This document shows positions 45,491 to 58,677 of a DNA stretch of 64,000 nt, piece after piece (within the stretch, counting starts at the first letter, position 1; every line of letters starts with the position of its first letter). A program made the translations under genes and the position numbers. Source of the stretch: Deroplatys truncata (lineage: Eukaryota; Arthropoda; Insecta; Mantodea; Mantidae); NCBI GenBank assembly GCA_030765065.1, contig CM060984.1, forward strand, positions 99,429,488 through 99,493,487, read 5' to 3'. The notes below the pieces were generated by a model. It searched no databases. It was given only the letters and a program-made list of their open reading frames with translations, and had not been told where the DNA came from.

Positions 45491-48400
45491 TCTTGAAGCA
45501 TAAAATCATGTGTCAATCCATTCTTCTGTTGAAACTTATTGTTAAAAATAATTCTGTTAAGTATAGAGTGTGGGTGAAAGGAGGATGACTGCGTAATTTT
45601 GGATGTTACCTAAATTTTATACAAAACTTTCTTAATTTTGTATACCTACTTTTTAAGCTGTTCACAAAATTCTATAAACAAAACAAAGGAATGTGGATTT
45701 ATAAAAAATCAAATCTGCTTTGATAAATGTGCTTTATGAATATATCTTAACACAGATGGTTAATAGTAACACCAGAAATGTTGCTTTGCATATGTCTAGT
45801 CATAAATAACCTAATATAGAGCAAAAAGAAGAATGGATTGTCAAAGATTTCTAATTGGTTATGTTTGAACTAATGTATTCTTGTGCTGTTAAAGTTTGAA
45901 GTTCATTGCAGGGTGGTCCTAAGTAGTAGTATATGAGTATTGTAATTCACGTTTTTGAGGGTATCACAGGGAAGTTATCATAGCAAGAGGTTTTGAGATT
46001 ATTAAGTGTAATTAAGCTCAAAACTTCAAATTATATTCATGACTATTTCAGGAATTAAATTATGATAAATAATGTTAAAGTAATTTTAAGTTACATTTTG
46101 TTTAAAAACAAATAAGCATATCACAATGTATTATACCATTAGAATTAACTGCTGAATTATAACGATGCCTAACATCAAAAGCAAAGATGAAATTATGATG
46201 CTTGACCAAATCTTAAAGCTTATTTTGTTTTGAATCTTCCACAATCAGAAACAAGTGATGAATTACAATCTCTCTGAATGTAATAATTACCATTTAGTTA
46301 CACCATAATTGGTTGATATACAAGACATTCTTGAACACTATTTATTCATATCATGCTTACATTGTATGTGTGAAATAGTCATAACTACAATATCAGAGAT
46401 GCTCTTTCATATGACACTATTCCCTAATTTTGCTTAATAATGTGAATGGATTGCAAATTTAAACACATTCTAGCACTAGTTGGGACCACCAGTGTGTGAC
46501 TGAAAAGAACATTCATCAGCTGTATGATTTAAGTATTTTATAAAAATCATTTTATCATTGCTGTTTGCTTTAAGAGTAAATGTAAAATGTGGATGCCAAT
46601 CCTAAGTCAGCGATAAACTCCTACTTTTGTTTCAAATTATTTGCGTGTTTTGCATTATACACAGTTTGACTTAATGGCAATCTCTGCAAGGGAGGGAATC
46701 TGCATTGAATGGGACGGTACACAAAGTAAATTATGCATAGTAAAAGATTTTGTTTAGCATATTATTCTCATTAAACAATCTGTGTATCACATTATCGGAA
46801 CCCAACAGCCTCCTGTACAACTTGAGCATATTTGCATAATTTACATATCCATTATCTTATTAAAATGATGTGATTGACATAAAACTTGAAGTGACCATAA
46901 CGTGTGATTTAAAAAAAATAACAATTTCTTGTATTTCCATTTTAATGGAAAATTATTCAACGTCTGTAATGTTAAATGGAACACACAATATATTTTTATA
47001 TTGTTGGATAGTGCTCATTAAGAGGTTTTCAGAAAGTACACACATTGAATATTTTTGTATTAAATAGAGCTGCTACCCAAGAAAACAAACAGAAATCAGT
47101 ACAGCAACCACAGTAATTCTTTCTGACAAAATATTTAAAATGGTTGCCATTCCGTAAATGTTTTCTGTGATCAATTAATGCATCAGGTAGCTGAGATCTG
47201 CCAGTTTGAACATCAGAATTAAATCGATTCTATGAATTCTTGCATTTATTTAACTGAAAGCGGACATGAAAAGGAATGTAAATGCCAAAAAATTTAATTT
47301 TCACATCATGTAGGAAAGGCACATAAGTCCTCATACCTATGCACTAGAATTAGAAGTGCAAGAAGTTAATTATAACTTGATAAAAAATCTCAACAATGAT
47401 GCAAAATACAACTCCATCAGCTGAATCTATAAAGGAAAGTAGCAAACACCAAAATTACAAATAAGTATTTCATTGTGCATGAAAGTCAAATAGACAAGTT
47501 TTTTTTTTTTTATTTGGTTTTGTTTTTGTTTTTAATAAGCTGCCGTAACATCTTAGGTCATACTGGCAGTATTTAAGTTTGGAACAATTGCTTATGGCAA
47601 TGATGTTGACTTGTTTTACTTTAGGTTGTCTGTAAATACACTCTCTATTTCATATTTCCAGACTCTAGGGAGAATTGGAAATAAACAAATAATTTGTGAG
47701 AAAAAACAAAATAATTAAATTGTCATTAATAGGATTGGGATTTATATGGGAATCCCTGTTTATAAAATAAAACAAAAAGATTGAAACAAAGTAACATTGC
47801 ACTTGAGTTTTTACTTTAAGTGGTATTAATTTTTTCCAGTATGAAAAGGTAACTAATGAAATAAAATTTTGTTTACACAACCCTTTAAATGCTTTTTTCT
47901 CAAAATATTACTTTGGCACTTACACCCTTTTCTCCATCTGCTCTTCAGTTTTTAATGAGGCTTTATTGTTCCAAGATTGGCAAGAAATATCGGTACATTG
48001 CAATGTCCCTTAAAATTTTGCAACTAATCAATATGATGTTCGTGTAACATACTTTTTCACATAGCACCTTAACAAATGTTAAGGCAATAACATTTCATCA
48101 AATCAACATTCCTGTTGGATTTCACATGAGTCAAACTGTGTAACAGTTGTTTCAAACTGTTCTGATCTTTGCTGTCTGTAATCTGTTAAGCAAATCGGCT
48201 TTGCCAGAGATGATGTGAATTAAATGCTGTATAATGGTTGCTAGGAAATACTGGTTCTTTTGATAGCTTTATCCAAGATGATCAAATATGTATGAAACTT
48301 GCATTTAAAAATACAGAGTATGGTTTAGCGTTTACTTACAAGTAGAAATGGTGAATTATTATTTTAAAAGGAAACTGGAAATATGGCATTAAACAGAAAT

Positions 48401-49510
48401 AAGCAGAGCATTGGTTTGCATTTAATAGATAACATTAATGCAAGGTGATCAAATTTATTCTGATTTTATTGCAGTCAATTTGATTGATGTTGCTTTTGAG
48501 GAGCAAATTTCTTTCGGTTTAGTTGCTGTATATTTAAGGTTCATGGCAAGGATTGTTCAGAATTAGAGAGGGCTGCATAGCAGTCTCTCTGAAGTTTTTC
48601 ATTAAATTCTTGAATTCAGGGTTTATTTTTTATTTAAGTATATTAAAGTCACTTTAACCAACTGATCATAATTATGATTGCCAGAAAGGTATTACAGTGT
48701 TTTTTACATAAGTGAATTTTGGGATATGTGGCTCTCAAATAGATTTTTATTTTATAGTAAACTTTGGTTGTCTTCAGGAACCCCCAAACATTAGGAAAGA
48801 AAGGTTATTCATGGATAAGATGTTGGCTGGAACACTGCAGAGCTGTCTCTCTTCTGTATATTGTGGCAGCCTATAACTAAATGTCGAATGGTTAGTTAAT
48901 GGCAACAGAGTGGTGGGGAGTCATGTTGTAGAAGATAATATGTTTGGGAAGTATGTTGGATTCACAATGTGTGAAAACAACCTGCTCTTTTCATATAGGA
49001 ATAAGGTTTGGATATAGAACTGATATCGTCAAGTTTGTGTCTGATGTGCAACACATTTGGTATAAATGGTGAAACTTGGTTGGTGAGTTAAGTCCTTGGG
49101 GCACCTATTTTAGGTTTCAGCTGTTTCATCTGCTTTTTGCTACCCACTATACTGATGTGTGATGGGGTCCAAGTTAGAAGAATTTCATTACTTGAGTCCA
49201 GTAACTTGTGTTGGATCAAAAGGTCTTGAAAGGCTGAACTGTAGAAGGATGTTGTAGAACCGAAAGAGCTTTCATTGAATCCATGAATGAGCTGCGGTAG
49301 TGAGGTTAAAAAATATATATTTCCAGAGGAAATGTGATATCCAGTTCATGCAGTTTGGAGCCACTTTTGTAGATTAAAAGGTATGTCTCACAAATGTCAC
49401 TAAACATTCATTGGTAGAAAACTTGCTGTGGCTTGCCAAAGTCATATTAATATGAGTACATCCGCTCTTCCAAGGAACAATTTCAGCTTTGTGAAACGGA
49501 GAAAGTATAG
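45491..49510. other. No gene recognised
   Basis: AT-rich sequence with no open frame of note on either strand. Contains only a poly(T) run near 47510. It could include the far 3' UTR of Trf2. Confidence 0.5.
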
Positions 49511-49521
49511 AGGGAAGAGGT

Positions 49522-49817
49522 TTAAATTAAATTGAGTTTTATTTATGGATGCTCTTTAACTACTATGGTCCTTAGCGTCCCATTCTATATTGGGCGTGAA
49601 AGATCGGTAATTTTGCTCAGAGACCTCTTTATCAGGCTTGAGGTTCTTTTACGTGCCATAAATCTACGACACGGGACCACCGGCTGTACTTCCCTTCCGA
49701 AGGAAGCCATTCTAAGGATTTTTACGCCCGAAAAAATCCATTGCCCTCTCCCGGGTTTGAACCCGTGACCTTGGAAACTAGAGGCTAGCACGGTACCACT
49801 AATCCACAGAGGATGAC
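49522..49817 (-). mobile_element. SINE family A, full-length, with target duplication
   Basis: 296 bp on the minus strand, flanked by the 11-bp direct repeat AGGGAAGAGGT at 49511-49521 and 49818-49828. The head is at the right (CGGTACCACTAATCCACAGA, reverse A box; CGGGTTTGAACCCGTG, reverse B box near 49757) and the tail at the left ends in TTAAATTAAATTGAG. The duplication shows insertion by target-primed reverse transcription. Confidence 0.93.
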
Positions 49818-50435
49818 AGGGAAGAGGTATACTTGAATTAAATAAGGTAATGAGAAATGCATATTAAAAATGTGCAATATGCAGTTTCTAAAGCAGCATT
49901 GTTGGATATTCTGTTAGGGAAAGGCTATCAAATTAGGTAGTAGATATTTTTCTAGCATAGGATAACTTCTTAAACACTTCATAACGCTGAGGAAGTGACA
50001 TTCAAAGCATACATTCATTTCTGGTCAAAAAATGAGGCTATACCTGTTTTCTATGTAATCTGGTTATTGATAATATCTGCAACTATTTTCAAATTGCAAC
50101 AAATGTAAATAGTGCTGTCTGAAGGGATCCGTGCAATTCAAAAATAAGCAAGTTCATCAAGGTTTTAATATATTTTTCACCTTGGTGGTTATTTCATTTT
50201 ATTTATATTTTTAATGTTTTGCAAGAATTCTCCCATTGGACATTCTTGTTCAGTATGCAAGTCCTGGTTATTTCATAATATATTTATCCATAGGGATTTC
50301 CTTAAGTACTTTCTTGATGTTAGCTTCTGAACTGGTCTAACACATACAACTTTTTAATGAATCTCAAATATTTGATACAGATGTGGAATTTTAGTGCAGT
50401 AATTCAAATGTTGCTTCCATATATTGAACTGGCAG

Positions 50436-50757
50436 TGGTTTAGTTGGGTAGTGCAGTGGTTTAGTTTCCAGTTCTTGTACTGAGGGTCCTGTGTTCGATT
50501 CCCGGTTCTGTGGTGGCAATTTTTGGCCCTATCCACATCTTTACCTCTGACTTGCTCATGTGATGTATCCCCAAGGCCCAACATGATTTGGAGTTCACGG
50601 TAAAAGCTGTAGGTCCTCTCATTTCACCACCATTCTCATCATCTTACCATTGGAGGCAATGGATTCTGCCCGCTGGGTGCCTCCACCTCAGAAATGGGTT
50701 CAGTCCCATGAAGGTCATAGTCCATATGGTAAGTGCTAGAAACAACATAAAAAAAAT
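50436..50757 (+). mobile_element. SINE family B, near full-length
   Basis: A box-like GTGCAGTGGTTTAGTTTCC at about 50451 and B box TGTTCGATTCCCGG at about 50492. The body has CATCTTTACCTCTGACTTGC, GTAGGTCCTCTCATTTCACC, CATTGGAGGCAATGGATTCT and GGGTGCCTCCACCTCAGAAA. It ends AACAACATAAAAAAAATTC. A partial repeat of GCAGTGGTTTAG just before the head may be part of the target. Confidence 0.88.
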
Positions 50758-50798
50758 TCAAATACTGGATTTGTAATGAAAACCAGATTTGCCCATAT

Positions 50799-51081
50799 GT
50801 AGGGTTGCCAGATTTTTAAAATAAAGGGACATACAGATATGGTCCATTGCTTATGAAGAAATAATTCAGTACAGTTTAGAACAAGATAGAACTTTCCAGA
50901 ATTCAGTATGTCAGATAACATTTGTCTTTCTGCTGTGAGCGATGCTAAATTTATAACAGCACAATTTGCATTTTAACTAAATATGAGACAAATGGGATCC
51001 AGAGAACATTTCCTGGGACATTTGTACATTTCCTTGAAGAAAGAGACAATCCCACATAAATGGGATGTTAGGCAACCCTAC
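50799..51081. mobile_element. Small element with TIR GTAGGGTTGCC
   Basis: GTAGGGTTGCC at 50799-50809 and its exact complement GGCAACCCTAC at 51071-51081 bound 283 bp without coding capacity. A second internal pair is AAAGGGACAT near the left and the TCCCACATAAATGGGATG block near the right. The flanks CCATAT and CCATAC resemble a slightly mutated target duplication. Similar termini occur near 58336, 61310 and 63230. A hAT-type MITE is plausible but not shown. Confidence 0.7.
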
Positions 51082-51265
51082 CCATACATTAACCCTTCCC
51101 ATGTTAACAATGTTTAAAACATGCTCTGATATTGAAAATATTATGCTATTTACACCTTATTCATGCACATTATAACTAATATTAAATAGAAGTAATCATT
51201 CCTGACTTTATGTTGATTTTGAAAAAAATGATCTATGTGCTTAAAGCTATACTCGGGACACTAAG

Positions 51266-51553
51266 TCGTCCTCTGTGGACTAGTATTACCGTGCTAGCCT
51301 CTAGTTCCCAAGGTCGCGGGTTCAAACCCGGCGGAGAGCGATGGATTTTTTCGGGCGTAAAAATCATTAGCACAGCTTCCTTTGGAAGGGAAGTAAAGCC
51401 GGTGGTCCCGTGTCGTAGATTTAGGGCACGTAAAAGAACCTCAAGCCTGATAAAGAGGCCTCTGAGCAAAATTACCGGTGTTTCACGCCCAATATAGAAT
51501 GGGACGCTAAGAACCATAGTAGTTAAAGAGCATCCATAAATAAAACTCAGTTT
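51266..51553 (+). mobile_element. SINE family A, full-length, with 13-bp target duplication
   Basis: 288 bp, flanked by exact copies of TCGGGACACTAAG at 51253-51265 and 51554-51566. It has A box (GTGGACTAGTATTACCGTGC), B box GGGTTCAAACCC (about 51319), GCTTCCTTTGGAAGGGAAGT, TAAAAGAACCTCAAGCCTGA, and a tail with GGGACGCTAAGAACCATAGT and CATAAATAAAACTC. It is very close to 49522-49817 in reverse, so both are recent. Its open frames on both strands are not genes. Confidence 0.95.
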
Positions 51554-51566
51554 TCGGGACACTAAG

Positions 51567-52275
51567 CATTAGCACTGGATTGGTAAGGCTGTTATGTTTA
51601 CATGCAAGTAACACATCAGGGATAGTTGCTACGTTGCCGCAAGTAAACAATGCTAGATATATGTCCCAAGTAGTATATACGTTGGTATTACATACTCAAG
51701 TTCACCTAAGTAGGTTTCCTTTGTGTGATAAAGTTTGAAACAGTTAATCACCTTTTTCTAAGCCAGATAATTTGGTAAGAAGAATCATTACTTAATTCAC
51801 TGAATATTGACATTACTTTGCTACTACCTGTCAGGTTCATTTTAATGCATCATTGCACATCATGCAACAAACTCTTTAAAAAAAAAAAAAAATGGAACTA
51901 CTCACACAGGCATGTGTGTAACGTCATAAACTTGACTATGAATCCCCTTTAAATATATTTTTAGTGGCTACGAATGGCATCCTTGCATACTGCTAACATC
52001 TGATAATTGTGCAAAGCATTAGGATAGATCCAGCCACAAATACTCAGTAACTAAGTTTACCTCATCTCCAGATGCTTGCAGCTATGCCCGTATTACGACT
52101 ATAAGGGGTTAAAACTAAACAGTTTTTGTTAAATTGCTTAATACTTATAATTGAAGTTTTTCAGATTAGGATGTGTACAGTACTGATGTTTTAATATAAA
52201 ACAAAATAAAAGAGACAAAAATAGGAAAAAAAACAGTTTATTATAATGTGTATGAACATACTTTTAAAAAATGCA
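51567..52275. other. No gene recognised
   Basis: AT-rich, with an A run at 51879-51892; no recognised element. Confidence 0.5.
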
Positions 52276-52278
52276 TAA

Positions 52279-53500
52279 GGGCCGGTTTCACCAACAGATG
52301 CTAAATTTTAACACAACGTTAAACTGATTTAACACTGAAGTTAACAAATTCTGTTTCATCAAACAATGTTAACTTTTACAATGTGTTAAAGTCTGTGTTA
52401 AGTTAACATCGTGATACCCCTGTGCTAAGGTGTTTAGCAATTGTTAGAAGATGGAAAATGGCTGCCGCAAACTAAGCTGTTGATGCAAGTTTGCTACAAT
52501 TGACATTTTTTAATGCCATTCCTAATAGAAGAATAGTTGTACGTCATAATAAATTTGAAACCCTGCAAAAGGAGAAATTTTTAAAGCAATACAGACTGTT
52601 CAAGAGCTCATGAGCATGGTTTTATGGGAAATAAGAGAGGTTAGAATATTACCAACAGAAGCATGCCTCTTTCTCCTAAGCTACAAGTGTTAATTAGGTA
52701 CTTAGATTTTGCGCTGCTAACATTTTTCATTTACTTGGTGGGTGATAATGTTGGTATTTCCAAAGTTACCAATTGTGGTTTATCCGAAAGGTTTCCAAAG
52801 AAATTGTTTCAAGAATCAAACAATATTTTTTTTCGGGTCTGCTTGATTAATTAGCAATAACACACTTTCCTCCGTTTTAGTTTCAATGCAGTGCCCACCA
52901 CCAGTTTTAAACTATCTTACACGTTCTTTGCACCTAGTGTTTCTAGTGCTGCACTTTGTTGGCATGAAATTGCTGCAGTTGCTTACTGGTCTTAAGAGAA
53001 ACGCGTTCATTCCAATTTAATTACTCACAAATTTTGTCTCAGGCTGCAATTTATCCGTTAATGTAAGACCATCAGATTTTTCACAGTTGATAATACATCT
53101 ATACTCATTAACCAGATGTTAATTAAAGCGTTTCAAATAGTGAAACTTTTATTTCAGTGACATCGCGATTTTAACCTCAAACAATCAGGAATATCACATG
53201 GCAATTGCCATGAATGTAAAATAGTTGTCTGCTACTGACACAGAGAGCGATAGAAACCTAGACAAAAGTGCATCGGAGCACATTCAGAAGCAGTATAGTT
53301 CGGCCACCACCTTCTCAAAAGCTAGCGTTCACAGTTGTCTTTGACTCAATTTCATTTTTGACGTTAACAATATGTTAGCTAACAATTTGCTGAAAAAGCT
53401 GGATGAAATTTAAAAGTTTTAACCTTATGTTAAACTTTGAACACCATGTTAACAAACAAAATGTTGGAGCATTTTTAACATTGGTTGGTGAAACCGGCTC
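52279..53500 (+). mobile_element. PIF/Harbinger DNA transposon remnant with HARBI1-like fragment
   Basis: The ends are inverted repeats: GGGCCGGTTTCACCAAC at the left and, on the complement, GAGCCGGTTTCACCAAC at the right (53484-53500), one mismatch over 17 bp. Both are followed by GTTAAC-rich sub-terminal repeats. Inside, 52663-52854 gives PLSPKLQVLIRYLDFA and VGDNVGISKVTNCGL, followed by an RFPKKL-like piece. This is the order of the HARBI1 transposase helix-turn-helix region (LSPxLQLLxxLRFYATG...VGDxxGIS). TAA precedes the left end; the right flank is ATA, so a 3-bp target duplication is not intact. The rest of the transposase is missing. Confidence 0.8.
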
Positions 53501-53503
53501 ATA

Positions 53504-56500
53504 CCACTTAAATTTCCCATAAAGTTTTGTCTGAATTGTATAAAATGTATATATGAAAGATTAGACCACAATTGACAACATATTGGGGCATTAATTAAAG
53601 GACCCCAATTTACATGTTTTCTGAAATGAACTTGATGCATCCTTTCAGTCCATCATGGGTCATGTTTGTTCTTGAACCACCTGCTAGTTGCACTCTCAAA
53701 AATTTTCACTGTCTCCCATATCAAGGAAAGTAACGTAACTAACAATTGCATCATTCATTCAAATTGACTGGTGATAAAGGCTGAAGAAATGTTATTTCTG
53801 TGTTAGTAACTAGTCCTTCCATATATTTGTTTTTAATCAGTATACATGGCTAATTACTAATATCTGTAAAGAAACTCTGTTAACTTAAATTCACATCAGT
53901 GAGGATTCTTTTTGCATAATAAACCACACTATTTGACGATATAGTCTTTAAAATTACAAATTTGGGACATCCACAAGTAGAAAGATTTACTGGAATGCAT
54001 TCTGCTCAAGCTTGTTTATATCTACAATCTTGATAACTGAATGGACATGGTGTAATAGAAAGTTTACTGTAGCTTGTTTGCCCTGAAGTGCCTGTTTCGC
54101 TCATGCACTTATCAGAATAAATGTGTAACATTGTATCATATGTGCACATATCTTCATGCTTCGTGTGACTGACAAATGGATAAAATATTTAATAATTAGA
54201 AAAGAAGGCAATAATAAATTTGATGCTCTAAAATTACTCAAGTGTATACGTTTATATAACAGTATATTTGGTCCAGGTATGCTTCAAAGGCAATGACTCC
54301 ATAAACATTAACATTTTGTTTGTGTCTTCTTGTACATAAGTTTTCAACTAGATAATAAATGAGACTGTTTTAGACACTGCCATTCTTTCTAAAGACAAGA
54401 AAGCTAAGGATAGTTATATTACTAATTCTCCTATATTGCGTTTTCAATTCTATATGAACATTTAAATTGATTGTATTTTTCATTAATATTTATAAACAGA
54501 TTTATTTATCTAAATTTTGGTCAGCCAAAATTGGCATTAACCAAAAGAAGAGTTTAAGGTAGAAGTATTTACTTGAATCTATTTCATCTTTGCTGCAAAT
54601 ACGTTTTGTCTCCTGGGCTATAAGTTATTTATTAATTATTGAAAGCAAAAGATGTTATAATTGAAAGAAAGTTTTAAACGCCTTCTTTCCAGAGTACATT
54701 ACATAGTTTTTGTTATATTCCCCATTAGCATAGATGCACTTTTGCCAATAGTGTAAATCATTTCTGAATGCCATTGGATACTCCTGATATTCCTTGAACC
54801 AAAGTTTGTTGTTTATGATGTTAATCAATTTTCAAAGTGACAAGCCAAGAACATTCACAATTATCCCCTGCTTTCATCAGCATATACCACCTGTTCTGAT
54901 GTGGATGCAAACATTGGGCGTTTATCACAGCCTTTACCTTTCAGACTCTATGGACCAATTGCAGAAGCAGTATTTAACAATGGTTAAAATTAATGCATGT
55001 ATGTGATTGCTTAGTTGTGAAGAGAACATTTAACATAAAAAGTCAATGCATAAGAGTCAACATTTAAACCCCATTAAATTTGGCTCACTTCCTTTCCTGA
55101 ACAGCATTCTTAGAAGAGTATTTGAACAGTTTTGCAAACACTTAAAGTGACAAGAGTGCAAAGGAGCACAACAGCTCAGTTTATTCAAAATGATGAAAGG
55201 AAAGAAAGCATCTGATAAGCATGCAAGACTGCCCACTGCAAGAAAAATGCGTCATTTACAGTACTAAAACAAAAATAATTTTGTCTAAAGTTTTGTGTAA
55301 CCCATAACATTGAACTGTTAAACACACATGATGCAGATTACCCTTTAACTTGCCTTACTAAAATCCTCTTTCTGTGGCAAAATGTTGAAAGCTTCTGTTG
55401 TTTTCTGACACTGCTTTCTACATTAATGTATTGCAATTATGTTTACTCTCCACAACAGCATTATATATGATGGCCCTTTTGTAAGCTGAAATCTTTACTA
55501 ATGTTTAGTCATGATCTTAGCTGACAGACATTTGCCGAAGTTTGATGCTGTGTGCATCAGTACAAAATTGTAAGTGGTGGAAATGAACAAACTATTCAAT
55601 GAAAAATATTCTGTGCGCTTTTTCTTGACTGATGTTTTGATCTACACAACATTTAGCTAAACATCAGCAGAACACTGTTTAAGCATCAGAAATCCATACT
55701 TAATTAAAACAGTGCTTAGCCAGACAGTGTCTAAAGCCTAAAACATATTTCTGATTAAGGGTACTCATTCAGTGGTAGAGATTAATAAATATAACATTTT
55801 TCATTTTCAGAAATGTAAACATAGATTCTGTGAGAAAACCACACAAATTTAGGAAAAAGCTTTTGTCAAAATAAAGTAGGACAAAAAAATTTAATTTAAA
55901 TTGAATTTGCCCATTGGGCAAGGAAATAAGGATAAAAGTTATTTAATCATCCATAGAGCAGACTGGGGATTGTATTACATAGCCGTGCTCATAAGGTGCA
56001 TGCTGCACTCAGTGCAAGTATTACAATTGAGGGAGGGCAGGGAGCATCAAATGAGCACATGCCAGCTTGTCTTTGATGTCTCAACAAGTTGTTGCTGCAA
56101 TACAGGCACATTTCAATCCTTCACATGCACCTTAGCGCAGGACAACTCTCTTTACATATTGAGGTGGCCTTGACTGATTGCACGGCTATTTTGGATGCAT
56201 GTGTCTTAGTCTAATTGTCAAAATGAGCACACTAAATAATCTTGCTTCACTGCCAGGATATTGTGCTTTGTCTTCATTCCAAAGTAATGGGTAGCAATAA
56301 AAATTTTTATAAATTTGCTCCACACTACAAAAAGAATTTTCAATAGGCTTTTGCGTTTGAAACAAATTTAGGAGAATTTTGTCAGTTATGTTTTGCAATG
56401 GTACATGAACTTCTGACGTAATTTTACAATTAGCATAATTAGATTTTCATCTGAACCCAAGTTACTTAAATGCTAAATGGGAATTAAATATTTATATTCA

Positions 56501-57906
56501 TAACTAGTATACACCAAGTTCTTATTTCAACATAATGAAGTGACAAATTTGCTCAACATTTTTTGCTGAGAAAAACGACTAGTTTTATTTTGTGTGTATA
56601 TTGTATAATTTTTTCCAAGTTTATATTTCTTTTTCATGCTTACCGGTCTTTTTTTTGGGGGGGGGATAGTGGGAATGGAGTATGTATAACTTTTCTTTTA
56701 ATACAAAGCAAGCCCATTTTAGTCATTGCCTTTGGATTGCATTCTGTGCAGCACAAGCTGGATACAAAACTGTTCATAAAAAAAATGAGAAAAGAAAGAA
56801 AAGTTAAAAAAAGTAAGTGTTACAATATTCTTGAACTCCTGTCATGTAATATACCTTCATCCTTTAGATGTATATTTGTTGCACACTTTCTGTTCCCATT
56901 AAAGTTACAATTAATTGAAATTTCGGAACTAACTGGTTTTGAAGTGTTGCAAATGGGATAACTAAAACCTACAGACTATATGTTATATGTACTGGTAAAA
57001 GTGTATAATTTCTATCTGTTAGTTTGAAATATTTATGCTAGGTATTCAGTTAACCAGTGTATAAGCATCATTACCTTGCAAGTAAGTGTAATGGAGGAAC
57101 ATAGCTTTAAATGTGTTAATAATGGAAGCTTATACATATATTTATTATATAACATGTATACTATGAATGGCATGAACTAGAAAAGAGTAATGAGAAGTGC
57201 TATAATGGGTTTGAAGCCACAGAAGTTATCCATCATTTCTTGATTTAAAAGTATTTTTGTTTATACATGGATGTTGTGTAACACATTGCAGTGTTCTTGT
57301 TCACTAGGCCTGTTTTTATGTAAATTAGAAGCTTTATTGCAGTTGCTTAGATGTGTGTGAATTGGGGCATATTGCCAGTCAGTCCTGCTGGACAGATTGT
57401 GTTACTTGCAGGCATTAAAGATCATTCAAAGACTGAATAGTCAGCCTTTTAATGCCATTAAGTTAATAGGCATGTAGCTAAGTAGTTTTTATTGTGTAAT
57501 GTATCAATTTCAAATGCTCTTGACTTTACTGCATGACCTTTACTTCGTTGAACCATTGTCAAAGTGCACAAATGTAATTCTGTTTAAGACTTAGTTCATT
57601 GGACAAACTTTTGAAAAGAGTGTGTCAGTATTTGTCTCATAGAAAGGTTATATTTGTGAGGGTAGTTTTTGTAGGAATTGGAAGCAGATATTCTATCAAG
57701 GCCAAAAAGGCATGATCCTTCTGTTTCATACATCCTCAGTGGTGTGGCCAGTGTGTCATCATGTCTTGGAAGATATTTATAGCTGCATGCACCATTCTTT
57801 ATCAAAAATTTGTGGCAGTAAAATTTTTAGTATAGCTTGCTTTGACGTCAACTTACTAGTTGCTGGTTACCTCAAATGTGGTTGGAGAGGTGAAACATGA
57901 ATACCA

Positions 57907-57965
<59 letters not shown>

Positions 57966-58330
57966 TATTTCAAGAGAACAAAATCTGCCAGCAAAAGCTA
58001 TGTAAAGGAGAAATAAGTATGGAATTCAGGTGGGGTTTTGTTTCTGTCCACTCGTATTTCTTAAAATTAGGTATCTTATTTATTGTGTGCCTGAAAAAAT
58101 GATTTTTAACATTAAAGCTCGTTAACATTTTTACATACTAGCAGCATACACATTTAATGCTGTAAACACAAAAGTAGAATCTAGTTTAAATTCTACCAAT
58201 TTTCTTTTCATCAATATTTCAAGTATTTTGTGAATGTGAGTAATTGTGTTACACTTACAAAAGAGCCTACCAATACTAGAAGAATGTACTCTAGAAAAAC
58301 TAGAGGAGGCCCTTCTATTTCCTTTGGTGG
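53504..58330. other. No gene recognised
   Basis: AT-rich intergenic sequence. No open frame on either strand resembles a known protein. It contains a G run near 56658 and a TA microsatellite, listed separately. Confidence 0.5.
57911..57962. repeat. (TA)26 microsatellite
   Basis: An uninterrupted TA tract of 52 bp. Confidence 0.97.
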
Positions 58331-58677
58331 TACACATAGGGTTACCAACTTTCAGAAATGAAAATAAGGGATGGGTAGGCAAGTGCCCTTAATGCATTCT
58401 GTGAATAGGCATTTTTAGCAAACATTTGTATATTACATCACAGATTTATTACTGTAAATAAATTGCATTATATTCTGCCATCTTAACATCAACACATCAC
58501 TGTTTGTTCTTTCAACATGCCTTCTTTTGTATCTTTCGTCTGTTTTTACAAAAGTAAAAAGCTCTACATAAATAAAATTTGCAGTCATCTGAAACTCTGC
58601 ATTTGTGACATCTACAATGCTTCTGCTACATGTTACAGTCCACTTATTGTTCATTGCAGAAAAACATTCTTTCTTTT

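Noticed and set aside
51210-51562. Open frames of 95 and 109 residues on both strands
   Set aside because: They are the two strands of the SINE family A insertion; the same frames appear at 49532-49791.
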